Source of the DNA: Streptomyces cinereus
GTDB taxonomy: Bacteria > Pseudomonadota > Gammaproteobacteria > Pseudomonadales > Moraxellaceae
DNA length: 64,000 bases
Assembly: GCA_014647715.1 (NCBI GenBank)
Contig: BMPS01000004.1
Span: forward strand, 62,001 to 126,000
Direction: 5' to 3'
Position 1 is the stretch's first letter. Every line of letters begins with the position of its first letter. The position numbers and the translations under genes were made by a program. Below, one piece after another: positions 38,474 through 47,114 of this stretch. Under the pieces are notes generated by a model, which had not been told where the DNA came from, did not search any database, and saw nothing but the letters and a program-made list of their open reading frames with translations.

Positions 38474-38616
38474 CATTTGGGGGCAAAAAATTGCGTGGCA
38501 CTTCTCGCTAGTTACAGGTTGCACATTCACAGGTTGTCTAGGTACAGGTTCCCTAGTCAACAGTCGCTTGGCTAGTTAACGCTAAAGTCGTAAAAAAGCA
38601 GTAAAAGGTAAAAAAC

Positions 38617-39552
38617 ATGATCTATGATGTGATTGGTGATGTACATGGTCAGGCAGATAAACTCATTGGGCTACTGACGCAGTTGGGCTATCAAGATAAT
38701 GGTCATTGTTTTCAAGCGCCTCCTAATCACCAAGCGATTTTTATCGGCGACTTGATTGATCGGGGCAGTCAACAGCTGCAAACCTTATCTATCGTATTTG
38801 CGATGATTGATCATGGGCAAGCGCTCGCGGTCATGGGTAATCACGAGTATAATGCATTAGCTTACGCCACACCCGATGCCCGCGATGCTAGCCAATATTT
38901 ACGACAACATGATGATAGACATACCTCGCAGCATCAAGCGTTCCTTGATGAAGTAGGGTTTGGCAGTGAGTTGCACCAGTTTTGGCTCAAGCGGTTTTAT
39001 GAATTGCCGCTGTGGCTAGCGTTGGATGATGCGTGTTTTGTGCATGCTTGTTGGGACAGTGACGCGATGGCGACTTTAAAACCGCTGTTAACAATAGATA
39101 ATCGCTTGACGCCCGTTGCGCTACAAAAAACCAGTGAGGAAGGCACGCCGCCTTTTGAGGCACTGGAAAGAGTGCTAAAAGGCGTGGAAGCGCCGCTACC
39201 CGAGGGCATTCATTTGGTCGATAAAGAAGGTCATCAACGTAAAAATGTACGGGTACAGTGGTGGCAGCCGAGTTTGTCGTTTCAGCCGATTCACCAGATC
39301 GCACGCGCCAGTCAAGAGGATTTGATTCATATCCCTAAAGACACGCTGAGCGCTGAGATTGTGTTTGGGCTTGACCATGACAAACCTATTTTTGTCGGGC
39401 ATTATTGGCTAAATGGCACGCCTGAGCTGCTTAGTCATCAAGTGGTTTGTGTGGATTATTCGGCTGCTAAAGATGGGTTTTTGACGGCTTATCAATTTGA
39501 CACCGATCGTCCGGCTTTGACCTCAGCGAATTTTATTCAATATCAGCATTAA
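38617..39552 (+). CDS. PrpA-like calcineurin-type phosphoesterase
   Basis: A 311-residue soluble metallophosphoesterase. The full motif set is present: GDVHGQ (about residue 7), GDLIDRG (about 50), GNHEYNA and the late GHYW segment. This resembles bacterial Ser/Thr protein phosphatases PrpA/PrpE and ApaH-like diadenosine tetraphosphatases. The gene is separate, 143 bases after the rhomboid gene, with an aaaggt ribosome site. Protein phosphatase and Ap4A hydrolase activities both remain possible. Confidence 0.84.
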   Translation: MIYDVIGDVHGQADKLIGLLTQLGYQDNGHCFQAPPNHQAIFIGDLIDRGSQQLQTLSIVFAMIDHGQALAVMGNHEYNALAYATPDARDASQYLRQHDDRHTSQHQAFLDEVGFGSELHQFWLKRFYELPLWLALDDACFVHACWDSDAMATLKPLLTIDNRLTPVALQKTSEEGTPPFEALERVLKGVEAPLPEGIHLVDKEGHQRKNVRVQWWQPSLSFQPIHQIARASQEDLIHIPKDTLSAEIVFGLDHDKPIFVGHYWLNGTPELLSHQVVCVDYSAAKDGFLTAYQFDTDRPALTSANFIQYQH

Positions 39553-39650
39553 CCCAAGACTAAAATGGGTGTAACATAATTTAAAATATTTGTTTAAAGC
39601 TTACGGCTAAAAATGATAGCCAGTGAGCAAAAAATTAAGATGGGTTAGGT

Positions 39651-40565
39651 ATGATTCGACGTCCGATTGAGCCGCTAAAGATGCTGTTTGTGATGCAAGG
39701 CTCGTATTTTAAACGGCTGATTGTGCCACAAGTTTTGTTGTTTATTTTCTCCTTTTTCATCTATTTTTATCAAACCCATATCGCCACCGAGCCTGTACCG
39801 CTCAATCCTTCGGTGTTTGCGATACTCGGTATCTCTCTTGCGATTTTCCACGGGTTTTGTAATAACGCAGCGTATGACAGGTTTTGGGAAGGGCGTAAAC
39901 TATGGGGTACGCTGGTTTGGCTAAGTCGCAACATCGCCCGCCAAGTGCTGACACTGCCGAATGTCAGTATGGCGGAAAAACAAGCCTTTATCCGTCATCA
40001 AATCGCTTTTGTCCACAGTCTACGCCAGCAGCTACGGGCTGAGGATAATACAGCAAATCTGCAGCGGCTATTAACGGTTGAAGAGCAGCAAGCCGTGGTT
40101 GGGCAAAACTTTATTGCGTTACGCTTGACCCAAATCATGGGGCAGATGCTCGCCAACTGGCAAGCCGAGCAAAAAATCGATGTTTGGCAATGGCAAAGCT
40201 TGGATAACACCTTGGGTGAGATTGCTCATATCCAAGCGGGCTGTGAACGCATTAATAACACACCGATTCCGTATGCCTATTTTGTGCTGCTGCATCGCAC
40301 TGTGTATCTGTATTGCTTTATGCTGCCGTTTGGACTGGGCAATGCGATTGGCTGGGTGACGCCATTTGTAGTCAGCTTTGTTGGCTACACCTTTATGGCG
40401 CTCAATGAAATCGTCGATGAAATCAGCGAGCCGTTTGGTACGGGGGAAAACGAATTGCCACTGGGTATGATGTGCGATACGATTGAGACGCAGCTGGCAA
40501 TGCTCAGTCATCAACAATTTGCTCCTGAACAAAAGCCGCGAGTACCCGCCAATGTGGTGATATAG
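39651..40565 (+). CDS. Bestrophin-like anion channel protein
   Basis: A 304-residue membrane protein of the bestrophin/UPF0187 (YneE) family. Diagnostic points are the N-terminal amphipathic entry KMLFVMQGSYFKRL, FCNNAAYDRFWEGRKLWG (the family's N-AYDR-WE motif) and the late segment EIVDEISEPFGTGENELP containing the Ca-site-like E-P-G-ND-LP pattern. Prokaryotic members form pentameric ion channels. It lies before purE, from which a terminator separates it. Confidence 0.88.
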   Translation: MIRRPIEPLKMLFVMQGSYFKRLIVPQVLLFIFSFFIYFYQTHIATEPVPLNPSVFAILGISLAIFHGFCNNAAYDRFWEGRKLWGTLVWLSRNIARQVLTLPNVSMAEKQAFIRHQIAFVHSLRQQLRAEDNTANLQRLLTVEEQQAVVGQNFIALRLTQIMGQMLANWQAEQKIDVWQWQSLDNTLGEIAHIQAGCERINNTPIPYAYFVLLHRTVYLYCFMLPFGLGNAIGWVTPFVVSFVGYTFMALNEIVDEISEPFGTGENELPLGMMCDTIETQLAMLSHQQFAPEQKPRVPANVVI

Positions 40566-40619
40566 TTGCCTTATAGATTTTGATTTTCAAGGATAAAAAA
40601 TCATGCTATATTAAGTTTT

Positions 40620-40648
40620 AACCGTGCATTTCATGCACGTTTTTTTAT
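40620..40648 (+). terminator. Terminator after the bestrophin gene
   Basis: accgtgcat/atgcacg stem with ttc loop followed by T7. Confidence 0.86.
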
Positions 40649-40685
40649 TTTAAGTCCGTCAATTTTTTGGCAAAAGGAATTTTCC

Positions 40686-41240
40686 ATGTCAGCAAGTCAG
40701 CCAAACACCCAGACACACCAGCTACCACCACCCATTCCATCGCCACAAGGTCAAGCCAAAGTCGGTATCATCATGGGTAGTCAATCTGACTGGGAAACCA
40801 TGCAAAACGCCGCACAAGTGCTAGCGGATTTTGGGGTGCCATTTGAGTGTGAAGTGGTATCGGCACATCGCACCCCTGATAGATTATTTGACTATGCCAA
40901 AACTGCCAAAGCTCGAGGACTGTCGGTGATTATCGCAGGGGCAGGGGGCGCGGCGCATCTGCCCGGGATGTGTGCGTCTCAGACAGATTTGCCTGTACTT
41001 GGTGTGCCTGTCAAATCCTCCATCTTAAGCGGTTGGGATAGTTTGCTATCCATCGTGCAAATGCCCAAAGGGGTGGCGGTGGGTACGCTTGCCATCGGGG
41101 CAGCGGGTGCGGCAAATGCAGGGCTACTGGCAGCGCAAATTTTGGCGATTGGTGATAGCACCCTTGCGCAAAAAATCAGTGATTTTCGCGCCAAACAAAC
41201 CCAAACAATTTTGGATAATCCGATACCTGGGGTGATGTGA
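40686..41240 (+). CDS. purE: 5-(carboxyamino)imidazole ribonucleotide mutase
   Basis: A 184-residue class I PurE that converts N5-CAIR to CAIR in purine synthesis. [10 protein letters not shown] (substrate-binding Ser and Asp), SAHRTPDRL with the catalytic His, and [12 protein letters not shown] are all present. A Gln/Pro-rich N-terminal extension of about 22 residues precedes the domain. The ribosome site is aaaggaa. purK does not follow; the next gene, nine bases later, is an HD-type protein. Confidence 0.96.
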   Translation: MSASQPNTQTHQLPPPIPSPQGQAKVGIIMGSQSDWETMQNAAQVLADFGVPFECEVVSAHRTPDRLFDYAKTAKARGLSVIIAGAGGAAHLPGMCASQTDLPVLGVPVKSSILSGWDSLLSIVQMPKGVAVGTLAIGAAGAANAGLLAAQILAIGDSTLAQKISDFRAKQTQTILDNPIPGVM

Positions 41241-41249
41241 TAATGAGCG

Positions 41250-41882
41250 ATGAAAACCGCATTTGCCAAGCTGTTACAAGTTTATGACATTGATAACCAA
41301 ACTATTGTTGACTTTTGGCAAAACATAGTCACTCACTACCAGCAGCCTCACCGCCATTATCACACGCTTCACCATATTCAGGCGTTATTAGAACAGTTTG
41401 ATGGGATAAAAGATCAGCTAAAGCAACCTGAAAGCGTGCTATTGGCGATTTTTTACCATGATGTCATTTATCAAACCCAAGGCAAACCAGCCATGAGCAA
41501 CGAACGCCAAAGCGCGGCGTATTTTATCGCCGAATTGGGCGGTTTTTTGCCAATAGACTTGCAAAATCGGGTTGTTGAATTGATTATCGCTACCGAAAAA
41601 CACGAACTTGCCGACACGAACGACAGCGATATGGCGTATTTTTTGGATATGGATTTGCGTATTTTGGGGCAGACTGACTTGGTTTATCAAGCCTATTGCC
41701 AACAAATTCGCCTTGAATATCAACACGTTGCCAAGGTTTTGTACAATTTTTCTCGTAAAAAAGCCTTAAAAAGGTTTTTGGATAGAAAGCGGCTGTATTT
41801 TACCGAACGATTTTCTACACAGTATGAGCAGCAAGCAAGGCAGAATATTAAGAGCGAAATCAAGACATTAACGTTATTTTAA
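41250..41882 (+). CDS. HD-superfamily putative metal-dependent phosphohydrolase
   Basis: A 210-residue helical protein. PHRHYHTLHHI (about residues 30-40), LLAIFYHDVIYQ (HD pair) and a later MSNERQSAAYF and ATEKHEL build the metal-binding layout of a group of HD-like hydrolases often annotated by similarity as NMDA receptor subunit-like proteins. Substrate is unknown. It begins nine bases after the purE stop, so they are probably co-transcribed, and a terminator follows. Confidence 0.78.
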   Translation: MKTAFAKLLQVYDIDNQTIVDFWQNIVTHYQQPHRHYHTLHHIQALLEQFDGIKDQLKQPESVLLAIFYHDVIYQTQGKPAMSNERQSAAYFIAELGGFLPIDLQNRVVELIIATEKHELADTNDSDMAYFLDMDLRILGQTDLVYQAYCQQIRLEYQHVAKVLYNFSRKKALKRFLDRKRLYFTERFSTQYEQQARQNIKSEIKTLTLF

Positions 41883-41899
41883 TTTTTACCATTTTGAAG

Positions 41900-41933
41900 C
41901 AAGGCTTAATCAGTTGGGTTAAGCCTTTTTTTA
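41900..41933 (+). terminator. Terminator after the HD-type gene
   Basis: aaggcttaa and ttaagcctt pair perfectly around a tcagttggg loop, followed by T7. Confidence 0.86.
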
Positions 41934-42027
41934 TCACCAAACATTTATAAAACTGCCTAGTTACGGTAAAATCCGTTAATTACCTTTTTGACATTCCTTT
42001 CTTTTTTATTGTAAAAGTTGACCATCT

Positions 42028-44973
42028 ATGAGCACGCAACATCAAATCGCCCAAGCCTTAACGTCTTTAGAAAACGCTTACAACCCAAGCGACGTCGAAA
42101 ACGGCATGTACCAAGTGTGGGAAGACAAAGGCTACTTTCAGCCAAGCTATGACAAAAAACAATCGTTTTCTATTGCCCTGCCACCGCCGAATGTTACAGG
42201 CTCACTGCACATGGGGCATGGCTTTAACAATGCCATCATGGACACGCTCACCCGCTATCACCGAATGCTGGGCGAAAATACCCTCTGGCAGCCAGGTACC
42301 GACCACGCAGGGATTGCCACGCAAATGGTCGTTGAGCGTCAATTGAACGCCCAAGGCATCAAACGCCATAATTTAGGTCGTGAAAAATTCCTTGAAAAGA
42401 TTTGGGAGTGGAAAGCCGAGAGTGGTGGCAACATCACCCGCCAAATCCGCCGTCTAGGTAGCTCGGTGGACTGGAGCCGTGAGCGTTTTACCATGGATGA
42501 TGGCTTGTCCAATGCCGTCAAAGAAGTGTTCGTGCGTCTGTACGAAGATGGGCTGATTTATCGCGGTAAACGTCTAGTCAACTGGGATACTAAGCTACAA
42601 ACTGCGTTATCCGACCTTGAAGTAGAAAACCATGACGAGAAAGGCTCACTGTGGCATTTTCGCTATTATTTGACCGATAAAAATGCCAAAACCCAAGACG
42701 GTAAAAATTACCTTGTCGTTGCTACCACCCGTCCAGAGACCTTGCTCGGTGATACTGCCGTTGCCGTGAACCCAGAAGACGCACGCTACCAGCACCTTAT
42801 CGGACAAACCGTCACGCTACCGATTACCGGTCGCATTGTGCCGATTGTGGGCGATGACAAAGCGGTGGACATGGAATTTGGCACAGGCTGTGTCAAAATC
42901 ACCCCTGCCCATGACTTTAATGACTACGAAACAGGCAAACGCCACAATTTGCCGATGATTAATATCTTTGATAATTCAGCGCATATCTTACCAGAGATGC
43001 AGATTTTTACTGATTTGCAAACCAAAGAGCCACAGCTTGAAACCACACCTAGCGAGTATGCAGGACTTGAGCGGTTTGCCGCGCGTAAAAAAATGGTTGA
43101 GCAAAGCGAGGCTGAAGGCTGGCTTGAAGAAATCAAACCGCATGATTTAAAAGTGCCCAAAGGTGACCGCAGTAACACCATCGTTGAGCCGTGGCTCACT
43201 GACCAATGGTATGTGTCCATTGAGAAACTGGCAAAACCTGCCATCGAGGCGGTGGAAGACGGGCGCACCGAGTTTGTCCCTGCCCAGTACAAAAATATGT
43301 ATATGGCGTGGATGCGCGATATCCAAGACTGGTGTATCAGCCGTCAGCTTTGGTGGGGACACCGTATCCCTGCGTGGTACGATGACGAAGGCAATATCTA
43401 TGTCGGGCGTGATGAAGCGGAAGTCCGCCAAAAATACCACCTTGCTGATAGCCTAGCGCTGCGCCAAGATAGTGACGTGCTAGATACTTGGTTTAGCTCG
43501 GCATTGTGGACGTTTAGCACGTTGGATTGGCAAGGCGAAACCAGCTTTAATGACTATAGCCAAGCGCTAAAAACCTTTCACCCAACCAGTGTGCTTGTCA
43601 CAGGCTTTGACATTATTTTCTTCTGGGTCGCCCGGATGATGATGATGACCATGTACTTTATCAAAGACAAAGACGGTAATCCGCAAGTACCGTTTAAAAC
43701 CGTGTATGTGCATGGCTTGGTGCGTGATGGGCAAGGGCAAAAAATGTCCAAATCCAAAGGCAACGTACTTGACCCGATTGACCTGATTGACGGCATTGAT
43801 TTAGAAACCCTAGTCGCCAAACGCACCACAGGTCTTATGAACCCCAAAGACGCGCAAAAAATCGAAAAAGCCACGCGCAAAGAATTTGCCGACGGTATCC
43901 CTGCGTTTGGTACGGACGCGCTGCGCTTTACTTTTACCTCCTTGGCAAGTACGGGACGTGATATCAATTTTGACCTCAAGCGCATTGAAGGCAATCGCAA
44001 TTTTTGTAATAAGATTTGGAACGCCACCCGTTTTGTGCTGATGAACTGCGTCGATAAAGAAGGAAACGCCCTCAACATCGATAAAACCGCCAATACCGAG
44101 TTGTGGGAATTGCCAGAGCAGTGGATTATGAGCCGTCTAAACTCCACGGTGAAAGCCATTCATGAGCACATGAGCCAGTACCGTTTTGACTTGGTGAGCC
44201 AAGATATCTATGAGTTTATCTGGAATGAATACTGCGACTGGTATGTCGAGCTTGCCAAATCGAGCCTAAACGATGAATCGGTGAATGCCGAGCGTAAAGC
44301 CCAAATCCGCTATGTGTTGCTCAACTGTCTTGAAGTCGCCATGCGCTTTACCCATCCGATTATGCCCTATATCACCGAGAGCATTTGGCAAACCATTGCC
44401 CCTATCATCGATAAAAAAGCGACTGACAGTATCATGACTGCTGCCTTCCCAACGGCGGATGACAGCCTAATCAGCCTACAGACCGAGCATGACATGACGT
44501 GGCTACAAGCGCTGATTGGGGCGATTCGTAACATCCGCGGTGAGATGAAGCTTGGCAATGCGGTGCGTCTGCCTGTGCTACTTGATAACATCAGCGATGA
44601 GGAAACCGCACGTCTCAGCCGTATTGAAAATCAGTTTAAATCGCTTGCCAAAGTCGATACGCTGACTATTGTGAATGCGCGTGACGGTTCTGATAAAGAG
44701 TTACCGTTGTCGTCCTCAAGTATGGTCGGGCAGTTAAAAGTGCTAGTGCCGATGAAAGGTTTGATTGACCCAACGGCGGAGCTTAATCGCCTTGCCAAAG
44801 TGCAAGAAAAACTTACTAAACAAGCAGAAAGTCTGCGTAGTAAGCTGTCCAATGAAAGTTTTGTAAGCAAAGCGCCTGCCAATGTGGTGGAAAGCGAGAA
44901 AGCGAAATTGGCGGAGATGGATAGCCAACTTGCCGAAATGAATAAGCAAATTGAGCAGTTAAACAGTCTGTAA
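42028..44973 (+). CDS. valS: Valyl-tRNA synthetase
   Basis: A 981-residue class I synthetase charging tRNA-Val. The HIGH motif appears as [16 protein letters not shown], the KMSKS loop as [10 protein letters not shown], and the C-terminal arm is a coiled coil ([20 protein letters not shown]). The editing domain lies between ([15 protein letters not shown]). Length is slightly above E. coli ValS. It is the last backbone gene before the AT-rich accessory patch at 45-47 kb. Confidence 0.97.
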   Translation: MSTQHQIAQALTSLENAYNPSDVENGMYQVWEDKGYFQPSYDKKQSFSIALPPPNVTGSLHMGHGFNNAIMDTLTRYHRMLGENTLWQPGTDHAGIATQMVVERQLNAQGIKRHNLGREKFLEKIWEWKAESGGNITRQIRRLGSSVDWSRERFTMDDGLSNAVKEVFVRLYEDGLIYRGKRLVNWDTKLQTALSDLEVENHDEKGSLWHFRYYLTDKNAKTQDGKNYLVVATTRPETLLGDTAVAVNPEDARYQHLIGQTVTLPITGRIVPIVGDDKAVDMEFGTGCVKITPAHDFNDYETGKRHNLPMINIFDNSAHILPEMQIFTDLQTKEPQLETTPSEYAGLERFAARKKMVEQSEAEGWLEEIKPHDLKVPKGDRSNTIVEPWLTDQWYVSIEKLAKPAIEAVEDGRTEFVPAQYKNMYMAWMRDIQDWCISRQLWWGHRIPAWYDDEGNIYVGRDEAEVRQKYHLADSLALRQDSDVLDTWFSSALWTFSTLDWQGETSFNDYSQALKTFHPTSVLVTGFDIIFFWVARMMMMTMYFIKDKDGNPQVPFKTVYVHGLVRDGQGQKMSKSKGNVLDPIDLIDGIDLETLVAKRTTGLMNPKDAQKIEKATRKEFADGIPAFGTDALRFTFTSLASTGRDINFDLKRIEGNRNFCNKIWNATRFVLMNCVDKEGNALNIDKTANTELWELPEQWIMSRLNSTVKAIHEHMSQYRFDLVSQDIYEFIWNEYCDWYVELAKSSLNDESVNAERKAQIRYVLLNCLEVAMRFTHPIMPYITESIWQTIAPIIDKKATDSIMTAAFPTADDSLISLQTEHDMTWLQALIGAIRNIRGEMKLGNAVRLPVLLDNISDEETARLSRIENQFKSLAKVDTLTIVNARDGSDKELPLSSSSMVGQLKVLVPMKGLIDPTAELNRLAKVQEKLTKQAESLRSKLSNESFVSKAPANVVESEKAKLAEMDSQLAEMNKQIEQLNSL

Positions 44974-45170
44974 TGAATATGTTTACCTGATTTTAAAAAA
45001 CTTGAGAGCTTCAATATTTTTTATTGAATTTCTCATTATTTTAATAATTTTGTAAATTATGAATTGAACTAATCAAGAATTGAAGTTATAATTATTCAAA
45101 CTCTAGTTCTTGAGCTTCTTATTTAGGTAAGCGGCGTTTGAAGGAACTAGGGTTTTTTTTTGGGGATTTT
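44974..45170. other. AT-rich gap before the DUF3800 gene
   Basis: A 197-base stretch after valS, much richer in A and T than its left neighbour. It contains no recognisable terminator for valS and probably holds the promoter for the DUF3800 gene and the left border of the accessory patch. Confidence 0.4.
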
Positions 45171-46085
45171 ATGGCTAAATATCAGTTATTTGCAGATGAG
45201 GCGTGGACGCATAACTCACCACCACTATGTCGTTATCATTATTTTTTCGGCGGTATTTTCGGTACTGAAAGTGCTATGGATAGGCTTGATTATGAGCTAA
45301 AATTGATAGTTAAAAAGCATAATGTAAAAAGTGAAATTAAATGGAACAAGGTTTCACCAAATCATATGGATTGTTATAAGGAATTGGTAGATTGTCTCGT
45401 AGATAATATTCTATCGGATAAAATAAAATATCGTCAAATGTTTAAAGATAGGTCTTATCATTATGATAATCCTGAGAACTATAGCGAATTGGATATGCAA
45501 TTTAGATTGTATTATCAATTTCTCAAAAATTCATTTGGCTTTCAATTTCTTCCTGTTAATGGTCAAAGTGAGATTTTGCTAAGACTAGACGGGCATTCTA
45601 GTCAAAAGCACAAGGATGAATTAGACAAATTTGTTCTTGACCTTCCACGTTTATGGGGAAGAAATGATATTACTTTTAGAGTTACTTATATAGAAAGTGA
45701 CAAGTTTATACGCTTACAGGTCTGTGATTTGTTAATGGGTGCAGCGGGTTATAAAGGTAATAAAATTCATCATAGAAGAGAAAATAACAAACGTGGAATG
45801 ACAAAAAAGCAAAAATTAAAAATTGAGCTAGCAGACTACATTTATAATAAATTACGAAAGATTGATGAAATTGATAGAGGTTCTAAAGCGTTTAATTGGT
45901 TTGAATCAACGGGCTTAAATGCAAATACGGAAAACAGGTTTCATCATAAAATGAGAATTTGGAAGTTCATTCCCAATTCATATCGCAAGAATAAAGGGTG
46001 GGAAAACGATAATTTAACTAAAGAAGGTTATTTCGTTAAAGATATATTTGAAACTGAAGTGTTACAAGGAAATGAAGAAGGTTAA
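45171..46085 (+). CDS. DUF3800 domain protein
   Basis: A 304-residue protein of the DUF3800 family, which has an RNase H-like core by family description. Candidate acidic active-site residues are Asp 9-Glu 10 (LFADEAW), Glu 55 (EIKW), Asp 140 (RLDGHSS) and Asp 186 in LQVCDLLMGA, the family's LQ-ADL-AG motif. The tail is basic and aromatic. Codon use is strongly AT-biased against valS and polA, suggesting transfer. The start is ATG 45171 after tgggga; a TTG at 45138 is less likely. A small gene follows after three bases. The family is often seen in mobile or defence regions; the function is unknown. Confidence 0.78.
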   Translation: MAKYQLFADEAWTHNSPPLCRYHYFFGGIFGTESAMDRLDYELKLIVKKHNVKSEIKWNKVSPNHMDCYKELVDCLVDNILSDKIKYRQMFKDRSYHYDNPENYSELDMQFRLYYQFLKNSFGFQFLPVNGQSEILLRLDGHSSQKHKDELDKFVLDLPRLWGRNDITFRVTYIESDKFIRLQVCDLLMGAAGYKGNKIHHRRENNKRGMTKKQKLKIELADYIYNKLRKIDEIDRGSKAFNWFESTGLNANTENRFHHKMRIWKFIPNSYRKNKGWENDNLTKEGYFVKDIFETEVLQGNEEG

Positions 46086-46088
46086 TGA

Positions 46089-46343
46089 ATGATTAATCAA
46101 GAAATCTTAAATGCCGTTGTTCAAGAGATTAAATCGACACCAGCAGATGAGTTAGAAAAACGACTTCAACATTCAGAACAATCTGCTTTTGCTCAATCAA
46201 TTAATGAAATTTCGGCATTTTCACGCTCAACTCCAACCGCTAAAAAGCTAAAACGTTTAGCTTTGCGTACCTTTTCGGTATATCGAGCAGAAGCGTTAAA
46301 TCGTCGAAATAGAGTAAAGCACCGTTTAAGTTTTAGTAGATAA
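46089..46343 (+). CDS. Small basic protein partnered with the DUF3800 gene
   Basis: An 84-residue protein starting three bases after the DUF3800 stop. It has no recognised family. The first half is acidic and helical (ELEKRLQHSEQSAF), the second strongly basic (AKKLKRLALRTFSVYRAEALNRRNRVKHRL), as for a nucleic-acid-binding or partner protein. The ATG is taken as first in frame; no good ribosome site is seen, consistent with translational coupling. A function linked to the DUF3800 protein is inferred from spacing only. Confidence 0.55.
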   Translation: MINQEILNAVVQEIKSTPADELEKRLQHSEQSAFAQSINEISAFSRSTPTAKKLKRLALRTFSVYRAEALNRRNRVKHRLSFSR

Positions 46344-46354
46344 TTTGTAACCTA

Positions 46355-46384
46355 ATAAAAAACCCACAAAATCTGTGGGTTTTA
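46355..46384. terminator. Terminator between the DUF3800 unit and vapC
   Basis: aaaacccaca and tgtgggtttt pair around aaatc. The minus-strand reading ends in T6, so it suits vapC best, and its stem overlaps the vapC stop codon. Confidence 0.78.
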
Positions 46385-46777
46385 AAACCAATCTTCCAAT
46401 TTTAAGTCATTCACCCTACCAAACTCGCCAGTATTATGCGTCACCAAAATGAAATCATTCGCAACTGCCATACCTGCAATTTGCACATCATATGACCCAA
46501 TAGGTTTGCCAATACGCTCTAAATCCACTCGAATTTGGGCAGTTGCTTGAGCAGATTTTTCATCAAAATCAACCCAACTGACTTGGTTTTTAAGAATAGC
46601 AAGTTGGGCAATACGTTTTTGCGGACTGGTAGATTTTAAAATACCAACTTGCAACTCATAATAAACCACACTCGATAAAACAATCTCACTTGGCTGACAA
46701 ACCAATAAGCGCGCTTTGACGTTGCCAAAACCTTTGAAGTAATAAATAAAGGTATTAGTATCCAGTAAATACTTCAT
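46382..46777 (-). CDS. vapC: VapC-like PIN-domain toxin
   Basis: A 131-residue PIN-domain ribonuclease, the toxin of a type II toxin-antitoxin pair. The acidic residues Asp 6 (LLDTNTF), Glu 41 (YYELQVG) and Asp 97 (SYDVQIAGMA) are in place; the fourth position reads HNTGEF. In known pairs the toxin cleaves tRNA or rRNA. It overlaps its antitoxin gene by four bases. The pair faces the DUF3800 unit, sharing a terminator. Confidence 0.9.
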   Translation of the reverse strand: MKYLLDTNTFIYYFKGFGNVKARLLVCQPSEIVLSSVVYYELQVGILKSTSPQKRIAQLAILKNQVSWVDFDEKSAQATAQIRVDLERIGKPIGSYDVQIAGMAVANDFILVTHNTGEFGRVNDLKLEDWF

Positions 46778-47031
46778 AACGGCTCTCTAGGCATATCTTG
46801 GCTAGTAGAATGACGGATATCTTCCAAACTCGGAAAATCTTGCCAAGCTCCTGCCAATTCTTGCACGTCAGATGACCATTGATTATTAACTTTGTTAGAT
46901 TTGTTGAGCATACCGACACGTTGTTTGATTAACTTATTAAGCCAACTAGTAGACGACAAGTTTTCCGCTTTGGCTTGGTGCAGCACTTTCTCAAGCACCT
47001 CATCATCAAGGGTTAAAACAATTTGCGCCAT
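46774..47031 (-). CDS. vapB: VapB-like antitoxin
   Basis: An 85-residue protein with an N-terminal ribbon-helix-helix-like region (MAQIVLTLDDEVLEKVLHQA, SSTSWLNKLIKQRV) and an acidic C-terminal tail typical of toxin-neutralising segments. The ATG at 47031 has an ideal aaggag ribosome site; the frame to 47088 is not used. It overlaps vapC by four bases, the standard antitoxin-first order. Autoregulation by DNA binding is expected from the family. Confidence 0.85.
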   Translation of the reverse strand: MAQIVLTLDDEVLEKVLHQAKAENLSSTSWLNKLIKQRVGMLNKSNKVNNQWSSDVQELAGAWQDFPSLEDIRHSTSQDMPREPL

Positions 47032-47114
47032 GTTTTTCTCCTTATTCGCTTTTCTCAAAGTATAACTGACAAATTCGGATTGAGCCAATCGGTTTACTCA
47101 ACTACTAATAAAGG

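Noticed and set aside
38997-39304. Minus-strand frames inside the PrpA-like gene
   Set aside because: They mirror the phosphatase reading frame and carry no recognisable domain.
43578-44159. 193-codon minus-strand frame inside valS
   Set aside because: Shadow of valS; no domain, start context or independent support.
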